Shown here: piece by piece, positions 33,094 through 41,595 of the stretch
Layout of the letters: each line of letters begins with the position of its first letter
Numbering within the stretch: the first letter of the stretch is position 1
Assembly: GCA_039026235.1 (NCBI GenBank)
Contig: JBCCMQ010000009.1
Location: forward strand, 102,533-166,532
Source of the DNA: JBCCMQ01 sp039026235
Lineage (GTDB): Bacteria; Pseudomonadota; Alphaproteobacteria; Rhodobacterales; Rhodobacteraceae
Reading direction: 5' to 3'
Length of the DNA: 64,000 bases
Translations under genes and position numbers: made by a program
The notes under the pieces: model-generated
Seen by the model: only the letters and a program-made list of their open reading frames with translations
Database searches by the model: none
What the model was told of the DNA's origin: nothing

Positions 33094-35148
33094 ATGTTAA
33101 GCCTCTCTTACAGCACAACTATTTCGGGTTACCCCGGATGGTCTTCTGTGGCCGTTTCGGACCTGACCATTCTGTCAGGCGCAACGCAGCCGCGGCTTTT
33201 GGCAACCGAATACGAAGGTGAGACCGCCTTCCGGTTTGACCTTAACGGCAACTACGAAGCCAGTCAGACGCTTTCGCCCGCTGTGGGCGAGTTGGGCGGC
33301 GGGGCACGGTTCCAGGAACTGTCGATCGCATCGCAAAGCTATGTCGCCTCGCTCGGGTCCGAAACCGCGCCGGCAGCTCTGTTTTTGGTTTCGTCCGGTG
33401 GCGTATTGACTGACGCGCAGTCGCTGATGGGTGCAATCAGTGATCTTGATGCCGTTGACGCCCTTGCCACGTTATCTCTAGGCGGTACCGAGCTTGCCTT
33501 TGCCAGCGATCGCAGCACCGGAACGCTTGCCAGCTTTCGCCTCACCGGGGGCAGCTTTCAGGCAACCGCGACCACAGCCCTGGCCGATGTGCGTGATCTC
33601 GCAGTGGTTCAGAAAGGGTCGCTGACATTCCTTTTCGCTGCGTCGGCCGATACCGAGACGATTGTGTCCTACGCCGTTGGCGCCGACGGCACGCTGACCG
33701 AGGTCGATTCCGATGGTCAAAGCGATGGCGTGAGCATCCAGGATCCGGTGGCGATCCAGGCAGCGAGCCTGGCGGGCAAAGACTACGTTTTGGTGGGTAG
33801 CACGGGCAGTAATTCGATCACGGTTATGGAAGTGGCGGGAAGCGGCAAGCTGATCCTGCGCGACCACGTGATCGACGACCAGGACACGCGCTTTGCCGCT
33901 TTGACGTCCCTGGAGGTGGTGCAATCAGGCACGCACACCTTTGTCGTGGCGAAGGGCAGCGACGACGGTTTATCGCTTTTCGCGCTGCTTCCGGGGGGCA
34001 AACTCTTTCATATCGCCTCGGTGGAAGATACCCCGGCGACCGCGCTTGACAACGTCACCGGGCTGGCCGCGGCAATTCACGGCAACACGCTGAAGATCTT
34101 TGCCACTAGCCAGTCCGAGCCTGGGATCGCTTTGGTGTCCGCAAGTCTGTCGGGTCTGGGCATTGTCGTGGACGGCAGTGTCGCTAGCCAGACGATCACC
34201 GGCACCAGCGGTGCGGACATCCTTATCGGTGCGGCCGGTGACGACAGACTTCTGGGTCAGGACGGCGATGACATTCTGCGGGACGGCACCGGTGTTGACG
34301 AACTGACAGGCGGCGAGGGGGCGGATGTTTTCCAGTTGGTGACCGACGGCCAGACCGACGTAATTATCGATTTCGATCCTTCGGAAGACAGTCTGGATTT
34401 ATCGGATTATCTGCTGTTTCAAAGCGTTTCGCAGCTGACGATCACGCCAACGGCGTGGGGGGCGCAGATCACCTATCTTGACGAAACGACCGATATTTAT
34501 TCGGCAAGCGGTGGGCAGCTGACGGTCGCGGATTTTACGGCGGTATCGTTAAAGAACCTGTCCCGCGTGCCGCTTGAGGATGCCCCTGGAGCGCCCGTCA
34601 TCTCGTCCGGCCTCGACCCAAATCGCGGCGGAAAGTCCCTTGAGTTCCTTGTGGAACGGGCACTTGAAGACATAGCAGCTGGGGTCGCTGACGCAACATT
34701 TGCGGATCTGGGTTTTTCGGTTTCAAACCTGACTTTACCATCGATACCGAGTGACCAAAGGACGCGCGATTTGGCGCTGGCCGATGTTCTGGACAATGGC
34801 GGCGACGACAATCTGACCGGTACGAACAATAATGATGTGCTTTTGGGCGGTGACGGGACCGACCTGTTGGACGGGCGTGCCGGCGATGATCTGCTGAGCG
34901 GTGGTGCGGGCGCGGACGCCTTCGTATTCCAAGACGGCTTCGGCGATGACCGCGTCACGGACTTTGAAATTGGATCCGACGCTTTGGATTTTGCCGGGCA
35001 TTCGGGCGTTTCCGGCATGGCCCAGCTTACTTTCGCTGACGAAGCATCCGGCGTGCGCATCAGCCTGGCCGCCGGGGGGGACGACACAATCCTGCTGGAA
35101 GGAATCCTGGCCGGCGAACTGTCGGCGTCCGATTTTGTGTTCGCCTGA
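33094..35148 (+). CDS. RTX-type calcium-binding protein with beta-propeller-like N-terminus
   Basis: 684 residues from the ATG at 33094. There is no Sec signal, in line with type I secretion through a C-terminal signal. Residues about 1-365 have repeated blade-like segments (TLASFRLTGGSFQ, TIVSYAVGADGTLTEV, SITVMEVAGSGKL, GLSLFALLPGGKLFHI), which suggest a propeller of the lactonase/quinoprotein kind. Two blocks of GGxGxD nonapeptides follow, near 368-414 and 575-613, each ending in an ADVFQ or ADAFVF strand, and these bind Ca2+. A serine/threonine-rich linker separates them. It is probably an exported adhesin or surface protein. No type I transporter is in the window. Confidence 0.82.
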   Translation: MLSLSYSTTISGYPGWSSVAVSDLTILSGATQPRLLATEYEGETAFRFDLNGNYEASQTLSPAVGELGGGARFQELSIASQSYVASLGSETAPAALFLVSSGGVLTDAQSLMGAISDLDAVDALATLSLGGTELAFASDRSTGTLASFRLTGGSFQATATTALADVRDLAVVQKGSLTFLFAASADTETIVSYAVGADGTLTEVDSDGQSDGVSIQDPVAIQAASLAGKDYVLVGSTGSNSITVMEVAGSGKLILRDHVIDDQDTRFAALTSLEVVQSGTHTFVVAKGSDDGLSLFALLPGGKLFHIASVEDTPATALDNVTGLAAAIHGNTLKIFATSQSEPGIALVSASLSGLGIVVDGSVASQTITGTSGADILIGAAGDDRLLGQDGDDILRDGTGVDELTGGEGADVFQLVTDGQTDVIIDFDPSEDSLDLSDYLLFQSVSQLTITPTAWGAQITYLDETTDIYSASGGQLTVADFTAVSLKNLSRVPLEDAPGAPVISSGLDPNRGGKSLEFLVERALEDIAAGVADATFADLGFSVSNLTLPSIPSDQRTRDLALADVLDNGGDDNLTGTNNNDVLLGGDGTDLLDGRAGDDLLSGGAGADAFVFQDGFGDDRVTDFEIGSDALDFAGHSGVSGMAQLTFADEASGVRISLAAGGDDTILLEGILAGELSASDFVFA

Positions 35149-35235
35149 TGCACCGCCGCTTGTCACTTCTGACCCCTTCCCCTTTAAGCTGACCGCGAAG
35201 ATAGGTAAGGGTGACGGGCCGAAAGGAACGCACGC

Positions 35236-36276
35236 GTGAGCCAGGACACCAGCAATCAGAACGGCGGACGGCCGTTGACGCTCCGAGACGTATCTGCCGC
35301 TTCGGGCGTGTCAGAGATGACGGTCAGCCGGGTCATGCGCGGTCGCGGAGACGTGTCTGACCGGACACGCGACCGGGTGCTGGAGGCGGCCCAGGCCCTT
35401 GGATACGTGCCAAACAAGATTGCCGGCGCGCTGGCGTCGCAACGGGTCAATCTGGTGGCTGTCATCATTCCCTCAATGTCGAACATGGTCTTCCCACAGG
35501 TTATGACCGGGATCAGTGAGACGCTTGACGCGACCGTTCTGCAACCCGTCGTGGGGGTTACGCACTATTCGCCGGAACGCGAAGAGATGGTGCTTTATGA
35601 GATGCTCTCATGGCGTCCGTCCGGCGTGATTGTTGCGGGGCTGGAACATACCGACGCAGCGCGTTCGATGCTGCGCGCGTCCGGTGCACCCGTTGTCGAG
35701 ATTATGGATGTGGACGGCACGGCGATTGACAATGTCGTGGGAATTTCCCACCGCGCTGCGGGTCTCAACATGGCGACGGCCGTTGTTGAGGCGGGATACA
35801 AGCGGATCGCGTTTCTCGGGACCAAAATGCCGCTGGATCATCGCGCGAGGAAGCGATTTGAGGGATTCACCGAAGGGCTGGCGAAGGCCGGTCTCGAGAT
35901 CGCGGCCCATACCTTTTACGAAGGTGGCTCGGGCCTGGCAAAGGGGCGCGAGATGACCGAAGAGGTGCTGCGCCGCTGCCCAGACATCGATTTCATCTAT
36001 TTCTCTAACGACCTGATTGCGGCCGGCGGTCTGTTGCATTGCCAGCACGCGGGGATTGACGTGCCCGGTCATGTCGGGCTGGCAGGTTTCAACGGGATGG
36101 AGATCCTTGAGGGGATGCCAAAGAGCATTGCCACAATGGACAGCAACCGGCTTGAGATTGGTCGCCACGCCGCACAGATCGTTGCCGATGCCGTTGCCGG
36201 AACCGGGGACGGATCGGGCCAGAAGATCGTCTTGCCTGCGGTGCTGCAACACGGCGAGACACTGATCCGACGATGA
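35236..36276 (+). CDS. LacI-family transcriptional regulator (GntR-like gluconate branch)
   Basis: 346 residues from a GTG with an AAGGA ribosome site. The N-terminal headpiece LTLRDVSAASGVSEMTVSRVMRG (about 14-36) is the LacI helix-turn-helix, with the hinge helix VPNKIAGALASQRVNLV. The periplasmic-binding-like effector domain fills 60-346 (LVAVIIPSMSNMVFPQV, RIAFLGTKMP, PDIDFIYFSNDLIAAG, VGLAGFNG). It is close to the gluconate regulator branch. No sugar kinase or transporter of that pathway is adjacent. The EamA transporter starts 40 bases downstream and could be co-transcribed. Confidence 0.85.
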   Translation: MSQDTSNQNGGRPLTLRDVSAASGVSEMTVSRVMRGRGDVSDRTRDRVLEAAQALGYVPNKIAGALASQRVNLVAVIIPSMSNMVFPQVMTGISETLDATVLQPVVGVTHYSPEREEMVLYEMLSWRPSGVIVAGLEHTDAARSMLRASGAPVVEIMDVDGTAIDNVVGISHRAAGLNMATAVVEAGYKRIAFLGTKMPLDHRARKRFEGFTEGLAKAGLEIAAHTFYEGGSGLAKGREMTEEVLRRCPDIDFIYFSNDLIAAGGLLHCQHAGIDVPGHVGLAGFNGMEILEGMPKSIATMDSNRLEIGRHAAQIVADAVAGTGDGSGQKIVLPAVLQHGETLIRR

Positions 36277-36316
36277 GTGGCCCCGGCGCGCAGCACAGGC
36301 CCTTGGCCATTCGCTG

Positions 36317-37255
36317 ATGTCGCTGGCACGTCAAAACCCGGGCCGGGCGATCACTTTGAAATTGGGGTCGGTTTTTCTGTTTGTCGTCATGGCCAGCCTG
36401 ATTAAGGCGGCCTCGGTCGAGGTTCCCCCGGGCGAAGCCGTGTTTTTCCGGTCGTTCTTTGCAATCCCGGTAATTGTCGCCTGGCTCGCTTGGCGGGGCG
36501 ATTTGGCCACCGGACTGCGCACCGTACATCCCATGGGTCATGTATGGAGGGGGGTGATCGGCTCGACGGCTATGGGTCTCGGTTTCGCCGGGCTGGCGAT
36601 CTTGCCGCTGACCGAGGTCAAGGCGATTGGGTATGCGATGCCGATCTTTGTCGTTGTTCTGGCATTGATTTTTCTGAACGAGCGCATCCGGCTTGTCCGT
36701 ATTGGGGCCGTCGGCATGGGTCTGGCGGGCGTTCTGGTCATTCTGTGGCCCCGTCTTTCCGCCTTCTCTGGCGAAAACAATGACCCGGCCCTGACAATCG
36801 GGGCACTAATTGTGCTTGCGGGCGCTTTCTGCGCTGCCATGGCTCAGGTTCTTGTACGAAAGCTGGTCGAGACCGAAGAAACCTCGGCAATCGTCTTTTG
36901 GTTCTCGGTCACCGCGTCCAGTCTGTCGCTTCTCAGCCTGCCGTTTGGTTGGGTCGTTCCGTCTTACGGCGTGGCGGGCATGCTGGTCATGGCAGGCCTT
37001 ATCGGCGGTGTCGGCCAGATCTTGCTGACGTCCGCCTACCGCTACGGAGATGCGTCGATTATCGCGCCCTTCGAATACGCCTCGATCCTGTTCGCGGTTG
37101 TGATCGGGCTCGTCTTCTTTGAAGAAACACCCGCACGAACCACCCTGGCGGGCGCCGCTTTGGTCATCGCGGCGGGCGGCCTTATCATATGGCGCGAACG
37201 TCAATTGAAGCTGCGGCGTGGCCGGGCCCGGCACGTTGTGACGCGCTACGGCTAG
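36317..37255 (+). CDS. EamA/DMT-family transporter
   Basis: 312 residues with ten hydrophobic segments in two homologous halves. The first EamA repeat runs from about 14 to 145 (EAVFFRSFFAIPVIVAWLAWRG; YAMPIFVVVLALIFLNERIRLVRIG; GLAGVLVILWPRL). The second runs from about 155 to 295 (YRYGDASIIAPFEYASILFAVVIGLVFFEETP). The family exports metabolites such as amino acids, purines or drugs, and the cargo cannot be predicted. It converges with ilvE, with 5 bases between the genes. Confidence 0.85.
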   Translation: MSLARQNPGRAITLKLGSVFLFVVMASLIKAASVEVPPGEAVFFRSFFAIPVIVAWLAWRGDLATGLRTVHPMGHVWRGVIGSTAMGLGFAGLAILPLTEVKAIGYAMPIFVVVLALIFLNERIRLVRIGAVGMGLAGVLVILWPRLSAFSGENNDPALTIGALIVLAGAFCAAMAQVLVRKLVETEETSAIVFWFSVTASSLSLLSLPFGWVVPSYGVAGMLVMAGLIGGVGQILLTSAYRYGDASIIAPFEYASILFAVVIGLVFFEETPARTTLAGAALVIAAGGLIIWRERQLKLRRGRARHVVTRYG

Positions 37256-37260
37256 GCGAT

Positions 37261-38130
37261 CTAGGCGCGGACCAGAACCTCATAGCTTTCCGCGATGTCG
37301 CGGGTCAGCGCGCCCACTTCGAAGTTGTAGTCACCGATTTTACCGACGGGTGTGACTTCGGCGGCTGTTCCAGTCAGCCAACACTGCTCAAAGCTTTCCA
37401 GTTCTGCAGGTTCGATATGGCGCTCGTGCACCTTGATCTGCCGATCCTTGAGCATGCTAATTACGGTTTGGCGCGTCAGACCGTTCAAGAAGCAATCCGG
37501 ATCGGGTGTGTGCACTTCGCCGTCCTTGACGAAGAATATGTTTGCGCCGGTCGCCTCGGCCACATAGCCGCGATAGTCGAACATCATCGCGTCCGAACAT
37601 CCCTTTGCTTCGGCCGCGTGCTTGGACATCGTGCAAATCATGTAGAGCCCCGCCGCCTTGGCATGCGATGGGATCGTCTCTGGGCTGGGTCGCTTCCACT
37701 TTGAAATATCGAGCTTGGCGCCCTTCATCTTGGCGTCCCCATAATAGGCGCCCCATTCCCAGGCGGCGATCGCCAGGCGTACGGGATTGCGCGCACTGGC
37801 GACGCCCATATCCTCTCCGGCACCGCGCCAAGCGACGGCCCGGACATAGGCGTCCGTCAGGCCGTTTGCCTTTAGCACCTCGGCTTTCGCGGCCTCTATC
37901 TGGTCGACAGTCCAGGGGATCTCGAAATCGATCATGCCCGCAGAGGCGTGCAACCGGATCGTGTGCTCACGGGACTTGAAGATGCGCCCGCCGTAGGCCC
38001 GTTCACCTTCGAAAACGGAACTCGCATAGTGCATTGCATGGGTCAAAACATGCACATTCGCCGACCGCCAAGGGACCATGGCCCCGTCCATCCAGATCAG
38101 CCCCTCGCGGTCGTCATAGGCACCCGACAT
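37261..38130 (-). CDS. ilvE: Branched-chain amino acid aminotransferase
   Basis: 289 residues of fold-type IV PLP enzymes: VLTHAMHYASSVFEGERAYGG near residue 30, FEIPWTVDQIEAAKAEVL, the lysine region PSHAKAAGLYMICTMSKHAAEAKGCSDAMMFDYRGYVAEATGANIFFV, and the C-terminal GLTRQTVISMLKD and TGTAAEVTPVGKIG. It interconverts Val, Leu and Ile with their keto acids. It is divergent from petP across a 169-base region that contains a perfect palindrome 40 bases upstream of the ilvE start. Confidence 0.92.
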   Translation of the reverse strand: MSGAYDDREGLIWMDGAMVPWRSANVHVLTHAMHYASSVFEGERAYGGRIFKSREHTIRLHASAGMIDFEIPWTVDQIEAAKAEVLKANGLTDAYVRAVAWRGAGEDMGVASARNPVRLAIAAWEWGAYYGDAKMKGAKLDISKWKRPSPETIPSHAKAAGLYMICTMSKHAAEAKGCSDAMMFDYRGYVAEATGANIFFVKDGEVHTPDPDCFLNGLTRQTVISMLKDRQIKVHERHIEPAELESFEQCWLTGTAAEVTPVGKIGDYNFEVGALTRDIAESYEVLVRA

Positions 38131-38169
38131 GCCGAATTCTCCCCAAACCTTTTCACATATTGCGTAAGT

Positions 38170-38186
38170 ATGTCCGCTTCGGACAT
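38170..38186. promoter_or_regulatory. Perfect palindrome between ilvE and petP, operator candidate
   Basis: ATGTCCG (38170-38176), spacer CTT, CGGACAT (38180-38186): a 7+3+7 perfect inverted repeat in the 169-base divergent gap. Its size and symmetry fit a MarR-family or LysR-type binding site. PetP, encoded just downstream, is a MarR-type protein, so autoregulation is a testable idea. No T-run follows, so it is not a terminator. Confidence 0.45.
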
Positions 38187-38225
38187 TTAATTTCGCAAAA
38201 TCCGACTGGGAATACGATTTGATTC

Positions 38226-38254
38226 TTGGAAAGTCAACATCGCTGACGTAAAAT
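38226..38254 (+). promoter_or_regulatory. Candidate petP promoter (-35/-10)
   Basis: TTGGAA at 38226-38231 and TAAAAT at 38249-38254 are separated by 17 bases. The -10 end is 45 bases before the petP start. The match to sigma-70-type boxes is good at -10 and fair at -35. Confidence 0.5.
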
Positions 38255-38299
38255 TACCAAAGCGGCATTTCTGCGGCTCCAGAGAACCCAAGGCAGTGC

Positions 38300-38812
38300 A
38301 TGGCGGACAATCGACACAGCCAGGCCCAAAGCGGAGAGGCTCTGCTGTTCCTGACCGACGAACAGCTGCGCAAGGGCATTGAGGCCATGTTCTTTGCCTA
38401 CCGTGGGTTCACGGCGGATCCGGACCGAATCCTCGCAAAATACGGATACGGCCGTGCGCATCACCGCGCGATACATTTCATCAACCGGTCGCCGGGCAGC
38501 ACGGTGAACAACCTGCTTGCCACGCTCGGGGTGACTAAGCAGTCGCTGAACCGGGTGCTGCGCGCACTCGTGGACGACGGTCTTGTTGAGAGCCGCGTCG
38601 GCGCACGGGACAGGCGCGAACGAAACCTCCATCTGACCGATGAAGGCCGGGCGCTTGAAGCGGAACTGAGCGAAGCCCAGCGCAAGCGTATGCGGGCCGC
38701 TTACCGAAGCGCCGGCCCCGAAGCGGTCAGCGGGTTCCGCGAGGTGCTTGAGGCGATGATGGATCCAGAGCAACGCAGGCAGTTTCATAGAATGAGAGAG
38801 GCCAACACGTGA
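38300..38812 (+). CDS. petP: MarR-family regulator PetP
   Basis: 170 residues with a MarR winged helix: YGRAHHRAIHFINRSPGSTVNNLLATLGVTKQSLNRVLRALVDDGLVESRVGARDRRERNLHLTDEGRALEAEL. It directly precedes and overlaps (4 bases) a response regulator gene that matches PetR. The same petP-petR order was described in Rhodobacter capsulatus, where petR was reported to be needed for photosynthetic and respiratory growth and lay near the cytochrome bc1 genes. Here the bc1 genes lie 19 kb away. A palindrome and a promoter-like sequence lie upstream. Confidence 0.82.
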   Translation: MADNRHSQAQSGEALLFLTDEQLRKGIEAMFFAYRGFTADPDRILAKYGYGRAHHRAIHFINRSPGSTVNNLLATLGVTKQSLNRVLRALVDDGLVESRVGARDRRERNLHLTDEGRALEAELSEAQRKRMRAAYRSAGPEAVSGFREVLEAMMDPEQRRQFHRMREANT

Positions 38813-39513
38813 CGGAAGCGATCGACGCGCATCTGCTGATTGTAGACGATGATGAACGCATTCGTGGTCTTCTTCAGAAGTTTCTGATGCGACACGGGTT
38901 CATCGTCAGCGCAGCGCGCGACGCTGCGCATGCCAGACGACTTCTGATGGGGTTGGAATTTGACCTGATGATCCTTGACGTCATGATGCCGGGTGAGAAT
39001 GGGATCTCGTTAACCAAATCACTGCGTGAAGACCTGGCAACCCCGATCCTGTTGTTGACTGCCCGCGGCGAAACCGAAGACCGAATTGCCGGTCTGGAAG
39101 CCGGCGCAGACGATTACCTTCCGAAGCCATTTGAGCCAAAAGAACTTCTGCTGCGGATCAACGCGATCCTGCGGCGGATGCCTAACGGAGCAGATTCTGA
39201 AGAGATCCCGAAGGTCCTGCATCTGGGCGCTATTCGCTACGACGTTACGCGCGGCGAGATGTGGCAAGGGGAAGAGCCGATCAGGCTGACTGCAACGGAA
39301 AGCCAATTAATGCGCATTTTCTCGTCCCGCCCTGGCGAGGCCGTAAGCCGAACGAAACTGGTCGAGGATCTGGGCCGCGATAAAGGCCAGGCCCAGGAAC
39401 GCGCGGTCGATGTTCAGATCACCCGGCTGCGGCGCAAGATCGAGGCCGATCCAAAACAGCCACGATATCTTCAGACCGTGCGCGGCGCTGGCTATATGCT
39501 CGCGCCCGACTGA
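38809..39513 (+). CDS. petR: Response regulator PetR (OmpR family)
   Basis: 234 residues from a GTG that overlaps the petP stop. The receiver domain has the DDD cluster (13-15), phospho-acceptor D57 in ILDVMMP, threonine in LLTARG and lysine in LPKPFEP. The C-terminal winged helix runs from about 135 and ends in PRYLQTVRGAGYMLAPD. It binds DNA when phosphorylated. No histidine kinase gene is adjacent, as for PetR elsewhere. The HDAC-like gene follows after 20 bases and may be in the same transcript. Confidence 0.84.
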   Translation: MTEAIDAHLLIVDDDERIRGLLQKFLMRHGFIVSAARDAAHARRLLMGLEFDLMILDVMMPGENGISLTKSLREDLATPILLLTARGETEDRIAGLEAGADDYLPKPFEPKELLLRINAILRRMPNGADSEEIPKVLHLGAIRYDVTRGEMWQGEEPIRLTATESQLMRIFSSRPGEAVSRTKLVEDLGRDKGQAQERAVDVQITRLRRKIEADPKQPRYLQTVRGAGYMLAPD

Positions 39514-39533
39514 AGCACACAAAGCCTGAGCGC

Positions 39534-40457
39534 ATGTCCACAGCCCTGATCACCCATGATGCGGCCCATTCCCACGTGACGCCTCCGGGCCACCCGGAAC
39601 AGGTGGCGCGACTACAATACATCCTCAGGGCGCTGGACGCGCCAGAGTTCAGCGCTTTGGACCGCCACGCGGCACCCTATGTGGCGGACGATGATCTCTT
39701 GCGGGTGCACCCGGCAGATTATGTTCAGATGATCCGCGATGTGGCACCGACAGAAGGCTGGGTCGCGGTTGACAGCGACACCTTTATGTCACCCGGATCG
39801 CTTGATGCGGCGCTGCGTGCGGCGGGCGCAAATACACTGGCTGTGGATCTGGTCTGCGGCAATCGGGCGGGCAATGCTTTTGTTGCCATGCGCCCGCCCG
39901 GTCACCACGCCGAAACCGCCAAGGCCATGGGTTTCTGCCTTTTTGGCAATGTGGCCGTGGCGGCAAAATACGCACTTGAACACCATGGGCTTCGGCGTGT
40001 GGCAATCCTTGATTTCGATGTGCACCATGGGAACGGCACGCAGGATCTGGTCGAGGAAGACGCCCGCATCTTCTTTGCCTCAAGCCACCAGATGCCGCTT
40101 TATCCGGGAACGGGTGCCGCACACGAAACGGGTGCCCACCGCAACGTTATGAATGTTCCCCTGCCGCCCGGCACCAGTGGTGCGCAATTCCGATCAGTCT
40201 GGGAAAAAGCGATCCTGCCGGCAGTTGAACGCTTTGCGCCCGATCTGACCCTTGTTTCGGCAGGTTTTGATGCCCACCGCGCCGATCCACTGGCCCAGCT
40301 GGAGCTCGACGCGGAAGATTTCGCCTGGGTCACCCGCGCCATCTGTGACGTAGCAACGGGAGGCGTGGTATCGACTTTGGAGGGTGGCTATGATCTGGAT
40401 GCCTTGGCCGCGTCCGCAGCGGCCCATGTATCCGCGTTGATGGAGGCCGCGCGATGA
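39534..40457 (+). CDS. Histone-deacetylase-superfamily hydrolase
   Basis: 307 residues with the arginase/deacetylase fold. The zinc and active-site motifs are intact: AMRPPGHHAETAKAMGFCLFGNVAVAA near residue 120, ILDFDVHHGNGTQDL near 160, SAGFDAHRADPLAQL near 242 and LEGGYDLDAL near 283. Bacterial members deacetylate acetyl-lysine (AcuC), acetoin-related substrates, acetylpolyamines or other amides. The start overlaps nothing, and the stop overlaps xseB by four bases, so it is the first gene of the xseB-ispA-dxs run. A link to isoprenoids is unlikely to be functional and may only be shared transcription. Confidence 0.9.
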   Translation: MSTALITHDAAHSHVTPPGHPEQVARLQYILRALDAPEFSALDRHAAPYVADDDLLRVHPADYVQMIRDVAPTEGWVAVDSDTFMSPGSLDAALRAAGANTLAVDLVCGNRAGNAFVAMRPPGHHAETAKAMGFCLFGNVAVAAKYALEHHGLRRVAILDFDVHHGNGTQDLVEEDARIFFASSHQMPLYPGTGAAHETGAHRNVMNVPLPPGTSGAQFRSVWEKAILPAVERFAPDLTLVSAGFDAHRADPLAQLELDAEDFAWVTRAICDVATGGVVSTLEGGYDLDALAASAAAHVSALMEAAR

Positions 40458-40696
40458 GCACTACGCCCGTACCAGAGTTGAGCTTTGAAGCCGCCATGGC
40501 AGAGCTTGAACAGGTGGTCGGCCAGCTTGAGGCCGGTGATGTGGCGTTGGCCGATTCGATCAAACTTTATGAACGTGGCGCGGCGCTGAAGGCCCGGTGC
40601 GAGGCCTTGCTGAAGGAAGCCGAGGAAAAGGTTGCTGCCATCACACAGGATGAAAACGGCACCCCCAAAGGGACGACACCTATCGAAGGTCTTTGA
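40454..40696 (+). CDS. xseB: Exodeoxyribonuclease VII small subunit
   Basis: 80 residues, mostly helical: ELSFEAAMAELEQVVGQLEAGDVALADSIKLYERGAALKARCEALLKEAEEKVAAI is the XseB core. It binds in several copies to XseA to form the single-strand exonuclease VII. XseA is not in the window. The start overlaps the HDAC-like stop and its stop overlaps the ispA TTG start, so three genes are tightly coupled. Confidence 0.93.
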   Translation: MSTTPVPELSFEAAMAELEQVVGQLEAGDVALADSIKLYERGAALKARCEALLKEAEEKVAAITQDENGTPKGTTPIEGL

Positions 40697-41568
40697 TCTT
40701 GCTTTCGGCACGTTTGACCGCCGCGTCGGAAAAGATCGGTGCGCGCCTGATTGAAACCATGGCTCAGCTAAAGGACGTGCCCGTTACGCACGGCATGCGC
40801 TATGCCACGTCGGGTGGCAAAAGGTTGCGCGGATTTCTCGTTCTCGAAGCGGCGGCAATTCATGGCCTAGACTGGGCGGCTGCCTTGGATGCAGCGGCGG
40901 CAATCGAATGCATGCATGCCTATTCGCTGGTCCATGATGATCTGCCATGTATGGATGACGATGACCTGCGCCGGGGTCAGCCGACCGTCCATGTGAAATG
41001 GGATGAGGCGACGGCCGTCTTGGTGGGTGACGCGCTACAGTGCCACGCCTTTCAATTGCTGGCCGACCCGGCTTGCCATGATGATGCCAGCGTCCGGATC
41101 AGTCTTATTGAGAAACTGGCCATGGCCGCCGGTGCCAGTGGGATGGTTCTGGGTCAGGCACTGGACATTGAAGCCGAGCAGGCCGTTGATGCGCTGACGC
41201 TTGAGCAGATCACCGAACTTCAAGGTGCAAAAACCGGTGCTCTGATCCGATGGTCGGCCGAGGCCGGTGCCATTCTGGCCGAGGCTGACACCGGCCCTAT
41301 GCGGCGCTACGCCGCCGCGCTTGGCCTTGCCTTCCAGATTGCCGACGACATTCTTGATGTGACGGGGTCGACCGAGACGACCGGCAAACGCGTCGGCAAG
41401 GACGCCGCGGCCGGCAAAGCAACCTTTGTCGGGCTTCTTGGGCTGGAACCCGCGCGGCGGCGCGCACAGCAATTGGTGGACGAAGCGATTGGCGAGTTGG
41501 ACGAATTTGGACCAAAGGCGGATGGCTTGCGCGCCTGCGCGCGCTTCGTTATCTCGCGCCAGAACTAG
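40693..41568 (+). CDS. ispA: Farnesyl (polyprenyl) diphosphate synthase
   Basis: 291 residues, an all-helical prenyltransferase. The first aspartate-rich motif is DDLPCMDDDD (82-91) and the second ADDILD lies near 216. Between them are TSGGKRLRGFLVLEAA and TGALIRWSAEAGAI. It condenses isopentenyl and dimethylallyl diphosphate to farnesyl diphosphate, feeding quinones, undecaprenyl carriers and, in phototrophic relatives, carotenoids. The start is a TTG overlapping the xseB stop. It precedes dxs, so the first and a later step of the MEP/prenyl pathway are in one transcript. Confidence 0.92.
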   Translation: MILLSARLTAASEKIGARLIETMAQLKDVPVTHGMRYATSGGKRLRGFLVLEAAAIHGLDWAAALDAAAAIECMHAYSLVHDDLPCMDDDDLRRGQPTVHVKWDEATAVLVGDALQCHAFQLLADPACHDDASVRISLIEKLAMAAGASGMVLGQALDIEAEQAVDALTLEQITELQGAKTGALIRWSAEAGAILAEADTGPMRRYAAALGLAFQIADDILDVTGSTETTGKRVGKDAAAGKATFVGLLGLEPARRRAQQLVDEAIGELDEFGPKADGLRACARFVISRQN

Positions 41569-41595
41569 CAGGTCCCGTGCCGGCCAGAGTGAAGA

